Shown piece by piece: positions 1 to 7,207 of a stretch of 10,727 bases of DNA. The translations under genes and the position numbers were made by a program. A model generated the notes under the pieces. It worked only from the letters and a program-made list of their open reading frames with translations, was not told the origin of the DNA and did no database searches. Origin of the DNA: JBJXFK01 sp046155505. GTDB lineage: Bacteria; Planctomycetota; Phycisphaerae; UBA1845; Fen-1342. Numbering within the stretch: the first letter of the stretch is position 1; each line of letters opens with the position of its first letter. Location of the stretch: NCBI GenBank assembly GCA_046155505.1, contig JBJXFK010000043.1, positions 1 through 10,727 of the forward strand. Reading direction: 5' to 3'.

Positions 1-609
1 CCGCTCCTCGGCGACCCGCGTGCGACGCAACTCGAAACGTTCGCCGACCTCGATCACTACAGCCCCACCAATCAGTCTGCGTATGCCGTGCTGGCACGAT
101 TTCTGTGTGCCGATGCGGCCGGGCGACACACGCTGGGCGAGTGGTCGCTGGCCAACCTGCCCACAAGCGTCGCGCGCAGCGGCAGTCTGCTGCTCGGCGT
201 CGTGCTCATGCTGATTGTCGCGCTGCTTGCGCTGCGCAAACACGACCGCACGTCGCTGCGCGAGGCGCTACTCTGGTCGTTGCCGATGATGGCGGCGAAT
301 TTCATCTCAACCGTTGCGTGGCATCACTACTACGCCGTGCTGGTGCTGACGTATTCGCTGGTCGGCGTGGCGATTCTGCTGCCGCAGTGGCGACCATTCC
401 GCACCGTGCTGGGTGTGACGCTGATATTGGGTGTGCTGCTGCACTGGGTTCATTTCATCAGTTCCGCGCCACTCGAAGATCGCTTCTACCGCAAGCTCGG
501 TCTGCTCTTCGGCGGATCGCTGCTGCTTTGGCTGGCGATCGCTTACGCCTGCGCCCGCATGAGCCGATCTGAGCAGAACACCGCCGGTGCGATATCATCC
601 GCCACATGA
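1..609 (+). CDS. GT87/DUF2029-like membrane glycosyltransferase, C-terminal part (5' end outside window)
   Basis: The reading frame is open from the first base, so the gene begins upstream; 202 residues and the stop are visible. The fragment is strongly hydrophobic, with about five likely membrane helices (visible residues about 60-78, 88-105, 109-128, 135-154 and 166-185). A soluble stretch with a DHYSPTNQSAYAVLARFL pattern (18-35) precedes them, and the NQS motif plus the AWHHYY motif between helices are what I associate with the GT87/DUF2029 family. Members of that family transfer mannose or arabinose from polyprenyl-phosphate donors on the outer face of the cytoplasmic membrane; the substrate here cannot be read. 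The stop overlaps the start of the CHAD gene by 4 bp (ATGA), implying cotranscription. It could also be another GT-C type transferase; the membrane-protein call is firm, the family call moderate. Confidence 0.72.
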   Translation, partial: PLLGDPRATQLETFADLDHYSPTNQSAYAVLARFLCADAAGRHTLGEWSLANLPTSVARSGSLLLGVVLMLIVALLALRKHDRTSLREALLWSLPMMAANFISTVAWHHYYAVLVLTYSLVGVAILLPQWRPFRTVLGVTLILGVLLHWVHFISSAPLEDRFYRKLGLLFGGSLLLWLAIAYACARMSRSEQNTAGAISSAT

Positions 610-1571
610 GCGGAATTCCGGCGACAAACGAAGCTGCAATTCGAATCGCGCCGAGCGAGCTCGCGCCGACGCCCAAGCATCCGCCGCCGCTCGGTGCGCA
701 CATCGCCCGCTTGCTGCGACGCAGCGCCAAAGCGATCGAAGAATGCGAGGCTGGCACCCGCGCCGGCGACGACGCCGAAGCGCTGCACGACATGCGCGTC
801 GCATCGCGCCGCCTACGGGCGGCGCTGCGACTCTTCGCCGAAATTCTGCCGCATCGGCGTGCTGCAAAACTGTCGCGCAGGCTGCGCCGGCTGACGCGCG
901 CACTCGGCATGCCGCGCGAGTGGGACGTGCTGCGCGAAACGCTTACGCACCTGCGCGGGCGGCAGCGCGGCGACGTGGAAAAGATCGCGGTCGAGCACGC
1001 GCTCGAGTACATCGACGCCCATCGCAGCATTTCGCGCAAACGCATGTTGCGGGCACTCGACAAAATCGACCTCGGACGATTGACGCGCGGCATCCGCAAG
1101 CTGGCCGCGAAGGTCGATGCACACGCAGTCGACGAGCCGGAAAAGCACCTCGCCTGGCGCGCACTCGAACCGCTCATCGCGGCCGCGCTGGCCGAGATCG
1201 ATATCCTGCGATCGAGCGAAGATGCGAAGCGCCTGCATGAAACGCGCATCTCGGTGAAGCGACTGCGATATGCAGTTGAGTTGCTCGAACCCGCCATGCC
1301 GATCGGCCACGGCGACCTGCTCGCGCGATTGAAAAATTTGCAAGAGCTGCTTGGGCATCATCACGATTGCGCGGTGCTGCACGAGTTGCTGCTTCGCATG
1401 CTCGGCGGACTGGAAGAACGCGGACGCACAATCCTCGCCGACGGCCTGCGCGAGGCGATCGCGCATGTGCGCGAGGACCAGGCGACGACGTACGAGCAGT
1501 TTTGCCTCGCGACGAGTGGAATGTCAGTCGCATCGCTCAGTGCGGAAATTCGAGCGACGCTGCGGGATTGA
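606..1571 (+). CDS. CHAD domain-containing protein (polyphosphate-binding type)
   Basis: This 321-residue protein consists almost entirely of a CHAD (conserved histidine alpha-helical) domain. Its two internally similar halves are visible: LHDMRVASRRLRAALRLF at 60-77 and LHETRISVKRLRYAVELL at 210-227, each with the conserved His and following basic residues. PREWDVL (103-109) and LQELLGHHHDCAVL (246-259) match the second conserved block of each half. CHAD domains form a helical bundle with a basic channel and bind inorganic polyphosphate; many sit beside CYTH phosphatases or at polyphosphate granules. No CYTH domain is present here, so this is a stand-alone CHAD protein. No signal peptide or membrane helix is evident, so it is probably cytoplasmic. 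The ATG start lies in the ATGA overlap with the upstream membrane transferase, which indicates translational coupling. The first 25 or so residues are Pro/Ala-rich and not part of the domain. Confidence 0.9.
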   Translation: MSGIPATNEAAIRIAPSELAPTPKHPPPLGAHIARLLRRSAKAIEECEAGTRAGDDAEALHDMRVASRRLRAALRLFAEILPHRRAAKLSRRLRRLTRALGMPREWDVLRETLTHLRGRQRGDVEKIAVEHALEYIDAHRSISRKRMLRALDKIDLGRLTRGIRKLAAKVDAHAVDEPEKHLAWRALEPLIAAALAEIDILRSSEDAKRLHETRISVKRLRYAVELLEPAMPIGHGDLLARLKNLQELLGHHHDCAVLHELLLRMLGGLEERGRTILADGLREAIAHVREDQATTYEQFCLATSGMSVASLSAEIRATLRD

Positions 1572-1593
1572 CGAGCGATTGAATCCGTAGCGA

Positions 1594-1611
1594 TCGGCCC
1601 TCCGCGGCCGA
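1594..1611. terminator. Weak hairpin between convergent genes
   Basis: The 45-bp gap between the stop of the CHAD gene and the stop of the minus-strand dehydrogenase holds one small GC-rich inverted repeat: TCGGCC (1594-1599) and GGCCGA (1606-1611) around a 6-nt loop. Its placement suggests a bidirectional terminator, but there is no T-run on either side, so the call is weak. Confidence 0.3.
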
Positions 1612-1616
1612 AGCCG

Positions 1617-2630
1617 TTAACCGTCGCACGTCACCACAATTTTCCCGAAATGCCCGCCCGACTGCATCGCTCCGAGCGCCGCCGGCAGTTGAAGAAAATC
1701 GAATCGACGGTCAATCACGGGTCGAATGCCGCGCTCGACTAGAAACCTCAACATCCGTTTGTACTCGGCAAGCGAGTCGACCATCACACCAGCGATCCGA
1801 ATGCGTTTCATGATGCACGCGGCGACGTTCACCGGACCCTGCAGCCCCGTAACCGCGCCCAGCATCGCGATCACGCCGCCGGCCCGCGTGCTACGCAGCG
1901 ATTGATCGAGCGTCTGAATGCCGCCGTTCTCTACCGTGAGATCGACGCCGCGACCGCCGGTCAATTCGAGCACGCGGCGATCCCACTCGGGCGTATGCTT
2001 GTAGTTCACGGTCTCGTCGGCCCCCATCGCGCGGGCGCGGGCGAGCTTTTCATCGCTGCTGCTGGTGATGATCACTCGCGCGCCCATCGCCTTCGCAAAT
2101 TGCAGCGCAAAGACCGACACACCGCCGGTTCCAAGCGTCAGCACCGTCTGGCCCGGTTGCAGGTTGCCTTCGGTGACGATCGCACTCCAAGCCGTGAGCG
2201 CCGCGATCGGCAACGTCGCGGCCTCGGCGAAATCCAGACCCGCCGGGATCGGCACGACCGCGTGCGCGGGCAGCACCACCCGCTCGGCCGCCATCCCCGC
2301 CAGCGGCAGGCCGAGCGTTGTCCCGAGATATTCGGCCTTCAATTCGCCGTCCTGCCAGCCGGTGACAAAGTGCGTCACCACTCGATCGCCGATTCTCACA
2401 TGCGTGACGCCGTCACCGACCGCAGTGACGATGCCGCTGCCGTCGCTGATCGGCGTCGCGGGCAGCTTGAATTTCGGGTTGTAGAGGCCGCGAATGACCA
2501 GCAAGTCGCGATAGTTCGGGCTCATTGCTCGAACGTCGACGAGAACCTCGCCACTACCGGCCAGCGGCGAAGGCACGTCGCGGAGCGTCAGGCTCGCGAG
2601 GTCGAAACGGTCGAATTGGTATGCGCGCAT
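1617..2630 (-). CDS. Zinc-independent MDR-family NAD(P)-dependent alcohol dehydrogenase / quinone oxidoreductase-like
   Basis: The 337-residue protein has the usual length and layout of a medium-chain dehydrogenase/reductase. An N-terminal GroES-like domain (about 1-130) has GEVLVDVRA followed by NYRDLLVIRGLYN (39-51). A Rossmann domain follows, with LTLGTGGVSVFALQFAKAMGA (165-184, nucleotide loop), SSDEKLARARAMGAD (191-205) and GGVIAMLGAV (251-260). The N-Y-R-D sequence where zinc enzymes carry the catalytic Cys suggests a zinc-free quinone-oxidoreductase-like enzyme. It probably reduces a carbonyl or enone with NAD(P)H in the cytoplasm; the substrate is unknown. The start is the ATG giving MRAYQFDRFD, typical for the family, with a GGGG stretch about 10 bp upstream as a possible ribosome binding site. 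The frame stays open much further upstream only because it runs antisense to the next gene. It is a single gene, convergent with CHAD and divergent from the LysM gene. Confidence 0.9.
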   Translation of the reverse strand: MRAYQFDRFDLASLTLRDVPSPLAGSGEVLVDVRAMSPNYRDLLVIRGLYNPKFKLPATPISDGSGIVTAVGDGVTHVRIGDRVVTHFVTGWQDGELKAEYLGTTLGLPLAGMAAERVVLPAHAVVPIPAGLDFAEAATLPIAALTAWSAIVTEGNLQPGQTVLTLGTGGVSVFALQFAKAMGARVIITSSSDEKLARARAMGADETVNYKHTPEWDRRVLELTGGRGVDLTVENGGIQTLDQSLRSTRAGGVIAMLGAVTGLQGPVNVAACIMKRIRIAGVMVDSLAEYKRMLRFLVERGIRPVIDRRFDFLQLPAALGAMQSGGHFGKIVVTCDG

Positions 2631-2674
2631 CAAATCGCCCCGGCGAGCCGCGGGCCTCCCCAAAAACCGCCAAG

Positions 2675-2690
2675 CGGCGATCGCAATCGC
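2675..2690 (+). repeat. 16-bp direct repeat, copy 1 (HIP1-like core)
   Basis: CGGCGATCGCAATCGC occurs here, between the dehydrogenase and LysM genes, and again exactly at 4035-4050 inside the 3' end of the LysM gene. It contains the octamer GCGATCGC. No function can be read; see the finding on CGATCG enrichment. Confidence 0.6.
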
Positions 2691-2721
2691 GGCATTCCGC
2701 GCTGTTCGCTTGGCCTCGCGA

Positions 2722-2748
2722 TTGCGAATCGTACTGAATGCGTATAAT
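2722..2748 (+). promoter_or_regulatory. Putative sigma-70-type promoter of the LysM gene, -10 inside a palindrome
   Basis: A perfect TATAAT lies at 2743-2748 in otherwise GC-rich DNA. A partial -35 (TTGCGA, 2722-2727) is present at a short 15-bp spacing. The -10 is the centre of a 13-bp palindrome, GCGTATAATACGC (2740-2752), so the minus strand reads TATTAT at the same place and could also serve the divergent dehydrogenase gene. Transcription would begin near 2755, about 48 bp before the LysM start codon. Confidence 0.5.
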
Positions 2749-2790
2749 ACGCGCGGCGAGAAGATTGATTCGCGCCGCGCGTTTATTTCT
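2749..2790 (+). promoter_or_regulatory. Terminator-like hairpin in the leader of the LysM gene
   Basis: A perfect 10-bp stem, ACGCGCGGCG (2749-2758) with CGCCGCGCGT (2773-2782), encloses a 14-nt loop and is followed at once by TTTATTTCT. This is the shape of an intrinsic terminator. It lies just before the ribosome binding site of the LysM gene and no plus-strand gene ends upstream, so an attenuator or leader-structure role is possible. If transcription starts near 2755, most of the left arm would be missing from the RNA, so the hairpin would matter only for transcripts that start further upstream. Confidence 0.45.
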
Positions 2791-2795
2791 AAGGA
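2791..2795 (+). promoter_or_regulatory. Ribosome binding site AAGGA deciding the LysM start
   Basis: AAGGA sits 7 nt before the ATG at 2803. It favours that start over an in-frame ATG at 2710, which lies upstream of the putative promoter and would add residues that do not look like a signal or membrane anchor. Confidence 0.75.
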
Positions 2796-2802
2796 TGGAA
2801 GC

Positions 2803-4065
2803 ATGCGCAACTCGCAACTCGTGGCGGCGGTGGTCGTGGTCGTGATCGGCGCGATGGGAGCTTTGTACTTCTTGAGCCGGCCGGCCGAACGTGACAGCGT
2901 GCCGATCGACGGCGGTCGAGTGCCGCCGACCGATGTGAAGACTGCTCCCACCGGCGCGGCCAAGCCAACCACGCCGAAGACACCCGAGTCGGCCCGGCCC
3001 AGCGCGGCATCGCCGCCGAGTGATAGCGGCGCGAACGCTCCGGCGCGACGACCGGCCGCTGAGACGCCGCCGGTTTCGAACATCCCGCGCCCGGTCGACA
3101 ATCCTCGCCCGGTGATGACACCGCCGCCGGTGACGACCGCGCCGTCGGTAGTAACGAGCATTCCGACGTACACGCCAAGCGCGACGACGTTGCCAACCGC
3201 CACGCGACCGACGGAGGCGGGCAGCTTGCCGCCGATGGCGTCGGGGAGCGGCGCGCCAGGAACCGGCTCGCCAAGTGGTGCAACGCCCGGATCGCCGGCG
3301 CGGCCAGATTCACGACCTGCCGTCGCGGGCGCGCCACCGCCGGTGACGAGCGGCACACCCGGCGCGACGCCGACGCGAACTGATCCGCCGACACGAACGA
3401 CGGCGACTACGCCGCCGACCGGTACGGGTACGCCCGATCCCGGCACTTCGCGCGCACCCGAGCGTCGCCCCGACGCAGGCGGCGCGCGACCGACGACCGA
3501 AACGCCGCCGCCGGTTGCCGGCGCGAAACGCTCGCACAAGATCGCGTCGGGCGACACGCTCGCCAAGCTGGCCAAGCAGTATCTGGGCGACGAAAAACGC
3601 TGGCGCAAGATCAAAGACGCGAACCCCGGACTCGATGAGAATCGCCTGACCGTTGGACAGGAATTGGTCATCCCCGCTGAAGCGACGGCCAGCGCGAATC
3701 GCACCACGCCGCCGGCAGCCGGCACCGCGACCGCGACGCGACCCGCCAAACCGAGCGAGCCGGCCAACAAGCCTGTCGCGGCCGACGCAAACAAGCCGAC
3801 CGACCCCCCGCGCGCGAACGCGACGACGCACAAGGTGTCGACCGGCGACACATTGATCCAAATCGCGCGAAAGATGCTGAAGGACGAGAATCGCTGGCGC
3901 GAAATCTTCGAACTCAATCGCGATCAGTTGAAAACGGCGGACGATCTGCGTGTCGGCATGGTGCTAAAACTGCCCCCATCGGCCAAGGCTGAATCCAAGC
4001 CGACTGCTGGGCAACCGAGAACTTCGGGCGGCAACGGCGATCGCAATCGCCCGCGCAAACCGTGA
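2803..4065 (+). CDS. Membrane-anchored protein with two C-terminal LysM domains
   Basis: From the ATG at 2803 the protein has 420 residues. Residues 5-22 (QLVAAVVVVVIGAMGALY) form one uncleaved-looking membrane helix after a short cytoplasmic start. A linker of about 220 residues extremely rich in Pro, Thr, Ala and Gly follows, probably unstructured and able to span the envelope. Two LysM domains lie at about 245-291 (SGDTLAKLAKQYLGDEKRW) and 343-391 (TGDTLIQIARKMLKDENRW), separated by another Pro/Ala/Thr linker. LysM binds N-acetylglucosamine-containing glycans, chiefly peptidoglycan; the RWxxI and LxVGxxLxIP-like patterns are clear in both. No hydrolase or peptidase domain is visible, so a wall-binding or scaffold role is inferred. 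The tail is short and basic. The gene ends 14 bp from the stop of the convergent coiled-coil gene, with no terminator visible between them. Confidence 0.87.
   Translation: MRNSQLVAAVVVVVIGAMGALYFLSRPAERDSVPIDGGRVPPTDVKTAPTGAAKPTTPKTPESARPSAASPPSDSGANAPARRPAAETPPVSNIPRPVDNPRPVMTPPPVTTAPSVVTSIPTYTPSATTLPTATRPTEAGSLPPMASGSGAPGTGSPSGATPGSPARPDSRPAVAGAPPPVTSGTPGATPTRTDPPTRTTATTPPTGTGTPDPGTSRAPERRPDAGGARPTTETPPPVAGAKRSHKIASGDTLAKLAKQYLGDEKRWRKIKDANPGLDENRLTVGQELVIPAEATASANRTTPPAAGTATATRPAKPSEPANKPVAADANKPTDPPRANATTHKVSTGDTLIQIARKMLKDENRWREIFELNRDQLKTADDLRVGMVLKLPPSAKAESKPTAGQPRTSGGNGDRNRPRKP
4035..4050 (+). repeat. 16-bp direct repeat, copy 2
   Basis: This is an exact copy of the sequence at 2675-2690, here in the coding region for the basic C-terminal tail of the LysM protein (reading Gly-Asp-Arg-Asn-Arg). 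The two copies are 1360 bp apart and bracket almost the whole LysM gene. Confidence 0.6.
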
Positions 4066-4079
4066 TCTGTATTTGCGAA

Positions 4080-6434
4080 CTAGCGCGATCGAGCCGGGCG
4101 ATTTCGAGCCGCGAGCAGCGTCCGCAACTGCCTGCTCACGAGCGGCACGCCCAGCGTCGCGACCGCCGCGATCAGCGATAACAAAGACGCTACCGAGAAG
4201 CGCGATGCACCGGCGATGCGCGTTACGTTGCTCGCCGCAGCGCGGATGACATCGGGCTGGGCCGTCGGCTGCGCCGCACGCAACGTCGCCAATTCGTCCT
4301 CGGCGTCACACACCGCCGTCTCAAGTCGATCGCGGTCGGCGGCAAGCGCCCGGACGTCGCGCGTCGACGTTTCCAGGCGATCGACCAGATCGAGCCGCTC
4401 ACTCAACTCGCGGGCCGCTTGGTCTCGACGCTTCTCGGCAGCGGCCAGATCGGCTTTCAAACCCTCGATGCGCGATTGATGCTCAGCCGCGGCCCGGCGG
4501 TCGGCATCTTCCAGCAGCCGCACCTGCGTTGTCGATTTCTGATCGCTCAGCCGTGCTCGCAGGCCGCGCACCTGTCGATCGGCGACGTCGAGCCGCGTGT
4601 TGGCCGATGCGTCGACTTCGGACATGGCCTTGGCGACGACATCGGTTCGCTCGGTCAGCGCGCTCAGGTGCCCGCGCAGCAGCGACGCGACGACCAGCGC
4701 GCGGGTACCGCCCTGTCCGTCGGCGCTCAATTGGTCAAGCCGCTTGCCGACCACGCGGGCAAAATCTCGCAGCGCGCCGGTCAGGCGGTTGGCCTGCTCG
4801 ACGCACTCGGCTTGCAGCGTGAGCAGTTCCGCCGCGCGATCCGGCGAGTCGATTCGCTCGACCTGTTCGCGCCGCTGCTCCCACCCCTGCACCGCGGCCG
4901 CGGTGAGCGAGGCGACGCCGGTCAGCTCGCTGAGCGTCTGTTCGATCTGCTCGCGAACGTTTTGCGGCGGTTGCATATCGCGCTGCTCGACCAGCGATGA
5001 TTCAAGCTGCTGCAATTCGATACGCAAAAGGCCGAGCGGCTCTGAAGCGACCACCATCGCCACCGCGGTTTCGACGCGGTACTTGCGAAATTCGGCCGCA
5101 AATTCCTTGGCGTCTTCGCGATACGCCGGGTCGCTGCGCAGGGCGGCGGCGAGTTCGTCGTCGCTCACCGAGCCGCGCGGGACGGGGCCGTCGACGAGCG
5201 TCGAAATCTCGCCAGACAGTCGGCGAACGTCGTCGGTGAGGGTCGCGAATCCCGCGCGAGCCTGCGCCAGCGCGGCACGATTCTCCTCCCACTCGGCGTA
5301 GCCGGTCTGCGATTGCAGTTGTTGCGTCACGCCGGCGAGCGACGCGTTCGCTTCTGCGAGCTGCCGCTCGGTCGCGACTACGCGCTCGCGCCACTGATCG
5401 AGCCGCCGAAAGCTCCAGCGGTCGGCGGGCACTTCGGCGACGTGCCGCGTGTAGGCACCAATGATTCGCGCGATGATCGCCGCAGACGAGTCTGAGTCAT
5501 CGCCGCGCAGGGTCAGCTCGACTGCCGGCGGCGACGGAATCGCCCGCACCGAAGCCGCGCCGCGCGACACAAGATCGGCCCAGAGTGTCGCCAGATCGTC
5601 GGGCAGTCGCGTGCGAAGCTGCGCCGGATCGCCGAGGATCGCCGCATGCTCGATGGTCACACTTGTCGCATCATCGCGCTGCGAATCGATCACCAGACGG
5701 CCGGTCGACTGATAGACCGTCGGTTGCAAAGCGAGTGCGACGGCGAAAACGGCTACCGCCGATCCCGCAGCGGCGATCCAGGGCGGCGCGGATGTGCGTA
5801 CGCTTGTGGTGTCGCCAACGAATTCGCCGTTCGGATCGCGCGTTGCGGTCGGCGTCGCACTCGCGCTTAGCCGTGAGATTTCGCTGCGCTCGGCCGCGAG
5901 CTGCACTTCGATCCGCCGCAATTCGACGTCGCGAGCCTCGATCTCTTCCCGCATGCGCATCGACTCGGCGTTGCGGCGCTGTGCCCCGGCGGCAACTTCG
6001 GATGCCTGCTGATACAGGCGATCGACATCATCGCGGCGGGCTGTAATGGCGGCTTCCATCGCTTTCAGCCGATCGATATCCGCTAGCGATGTCGGCGCGG
6101 TTTGCGGCGCACTTGATATCTCACGCTCACGCGCCGCAATCGCCGTCTCGCGCCTTTGCAACTCGTCGCGCGCGACGGCCAATTTGCGCCGAATGCGACG
6201 CAACTGTTCGATCGTCTCACTCGAACGCGCCGATTCGAGTTGCGTGCGACTTTCCTCCAGCTCGTTTTCGCGCCGCTGCAGATCCAACTCGTGAGCGCTG
6301 ATCTCGGCGACGCGCGCCTTCAGCTCGTCGATCAGCGAGCGCACGCCGACCGCTTCGTCAGTCGGCGCAGCGTCTCCATTGCCGCTGGCCGGCGGTTCAT
6401 TGATCGGCGCAGACGATGGATCGCGATCGGACAT
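4080..6434 (-). CDS. Wzz/GumC-like (polysaccharide copolymerase type) coiled-coil membrane protein
   Basis: The 784-residue protein has chain-length-determinant topology. A cytoplasmic N-terminal region (1-215) is mostly charged heptad-like coiled coil (about 30-190). Membrane helix 1 spans about 219-236, followed by QPTVYQSTGRLVID (237-250), which matches the start of the Wzz periplasmic domain (P..Y.s.a.L.i). PPAVELTLRGDDSDSSAAIIARIIGAY resembles the small periplasmic alpha/beta domain. A long coiled-coil stretch leads to membrane helix 2 at about 746-765 and a short basic tail. Wzz and GumC proteins control polysaccharide chain length in the inner membrane. No Walker A or tyrosine-kinase domain is present, and the long cytoplasmic coiled coil before helix 1 is unusual for the family. 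It is the third gene of the minus-strand operon, 17 bp after the RluA-like gene; a weak GGGA lies about 8 nt before the ATG. Topology is confident; the exact family is moderate. Confidence 0.7.
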   Translation of the reverse strand: MSDRDPSSAPINEPPASGNGDAAPTDEAVGVRSLIDELKARVAEISAHELDLQRRENELEESRTQLESARSSETIEQLRRIRRKLAVARDELQRRETAIAAREREISSAPQTAPTSLADIDRLKAMEAAITARRDDVDRLYQQASEVAAGAQRRNAESMRMREEIEARDVELRRIEVQLAAERSEISRLSASATPTATRDPNGEFVGDTTSVRTSAPPWIAAAGSAVAVFAVALALQPTVYQSTGRLVIDSQRDDATSVTIEHAAILGDPAQLRTRLPDDLATLWADLVSRGAASVRAIPSPPAVELTLRGDDSDSSAAIIARIIGAYTRHVAEVPADRWSFRRLDQWRERVVATERQLAEANASLAGVTQQLQSQTGYAEWEENRAALAQARAGFATLTDDVRRLSGEISTLVDGPVPRGSVSDDELAAALRSDPAYREDAKEFAAEFRKYRVETAVAMVVASEPLGLLRIELQQLESSLVEQRDMQPPQNVREQIEQTLSELTGVASLTAAAVQGWEQRREQVERIDSPDRAAELLTLQAECVEQANRLTGALRDFARVVGKRLDQLSADGQGGTRALVVASLLRGHLSALTERTDVVAKAMSEVDASANTRLDVADRQVRGLRARLSDQKSTTQVRLLEDADRRAAAEHQSRIEGLKADLAAAEKRRDQAARELSERLDLVDRLETSTRDVRALAADRDRLETAVCDAEDELATLRAAQPTAQPDVIRAAASNVTRIAGASRFSVASLLSLIAAVATLGVPLVSRQLRTLLAARNRPARSR

Positions 6435-6451
6435 GCTTGTTTCCCGTGCGG

Positions 6452-7207
6452 CTATGACTCTCGCCGATCGCTGCGCTGCGCGACGCGTTCAAGCTGGTTG
6501 ACGGTCGCGCGAAACTCCTTGGGCCAGGGCGATTCGCATTCGATCATTTCGCCGCTGGGACCGGGAAATCGCACGCGCGTGATGTGCATGCTGAGCCGCG
6601 CGAGCAGCGGGCGCTCCTCGTGTTTTGTGCTCGAGCGATAGCCGGGCTTGAAATGTGATAGCCAGATCGACTTGCCGCCGCCGTGCTCGGGGTCGATCGC
6701 CAGCGGCACGCCGATCGACGCGAGGTGCAGGCGAATCTGCTGCTCGACATGCGTGGTGTTCGTGCAAATCAGCAGCGTGTGCCCCGCGATGCGGCGCTCG
6801 ACTCGATAGCTCGTGATCGCCGGGTCGCCCGCATCGCGAATCGTCACCTTGCCGCGGCGGCGATCAACGTGGATCCGTCGATCAACCTCGCCGTCGTCCG
6901 AGACGAACCCGGTGACGATTACCGCTGATTCCACCTCGAGCGCGCCGGCGGCGACGATCTCGTCAAAGCTCTTGGCGGCGGCGCGCGTGCGGGCATAAAT
7001 CACCAGCCCGCTGGCACCATCGTCAACCGGCACGACAGGCCGCGACGCCTCTTCGATTTCACCGTCCTGCGCGAGCATCTCGCCCAGGTAAGACTGTTCC
7101 GGGTGGATTCGCGTCGTGGGAATGGGGCTGGGCTTTTCGAGCACGAGGAACTCGGGTTCCTTGCGCACGAATGTCACATCTTCCAGTTTGCTGCCGACTT
7201 TTTTCAC
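6452..7207 (-). CDS. Divergent RluA-family pseudouridine synthase homologue
   Basis: This 251-residue protein follows the RluA fold order. VRKEPEFLVLEKPSPIP opens the catalytic domain. VPVDDGASGLVIYART (59-74) aligns with the HRLDxxTSGLLLxAK motif and keeps the Asp (D62) used in catalysis. QQIRLHLASIGVPLAIDPEHGG (156-177) aligns with THQIRvHLa.iG.Pi.GD..Y. The C-terminal part (200-240) matches the usual closing strands. Family members isomerise uridine to pseudouridine in rRNA or tRNA. Usual residues are missing: the H-R before D62 is V-P, and the conserved K-x-Y block reads V-E-S (92-94). No S4 domain is present. The start is a GTG inside a 4-bp GTGA overlap with the diadenylate cyclase stop, so the two are translationally coupled. 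Activity is doubtful by eye, although family membership is fairly clear; a target cannot be predicted. Confidence 0.75.
   Translation of the reverse strand: MKKVGSKLEDVTFVRKEPEFLVLEKPSPIPTTRIHPEQSYLGEMLAQDGEIEEASRPVVPVDDGASGLVIYARTRAAAKSFDEIVAAGALEVESAVIVTGFVSDDGEVDRRIHVDRRRGKVTIRDAGDPAITSYRVERRIAGHTLLICTNTTHVEQQIRLHLASIGVPLAIDPEHGGGKSIWLSHFKPGYRSSTKHEERPLLARLSMHITRVRFPGPSGEMIECESPWPKEFRATVNQLERVAQRSDRRES

Noticed and set aside
458..1297. Minus-strand open frame opposite the CHAD gene.
   Set aside because: Arg/Ser/Ala-rich translation typical of an antisense shadow in GC-rich DNA; the plus-strand frame has clear CHAD motifs.
1902..2747. Plus-strand open frame opposite the dehydrogenase.
   Set aside because: Arg/His/Gln-rich shadow with no recognisable domain; the minus-strand frame carries the full MDR fold.
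2710..2802. Longer LysM protein starting at the ATG at 2710.
   Set aside because: That start precedes the putative -10 box and lacks a ribosome binding site. The ATG at 2803 has AAGGA at the right spacing and directly precedes the membrane helix.
2631..3917. Open minus-strand frame continuous with the dehydrogenase, extending it to 766 codons.
   Set aside because: It runs antisense to the Pro/Thr-rich LysM gene, is low-complexity Gly/Val/Ala sequence, and has no domain. The MDR family starts at the ATG at 2630, and high GC content explains the missing stops.
4066..4079. Terminator between the convergent LysM and Wzz-like genes.
   Set aside because: The 14-bp gap contains no inverted repeat or T-run that could serve as an intrinsic terminator.
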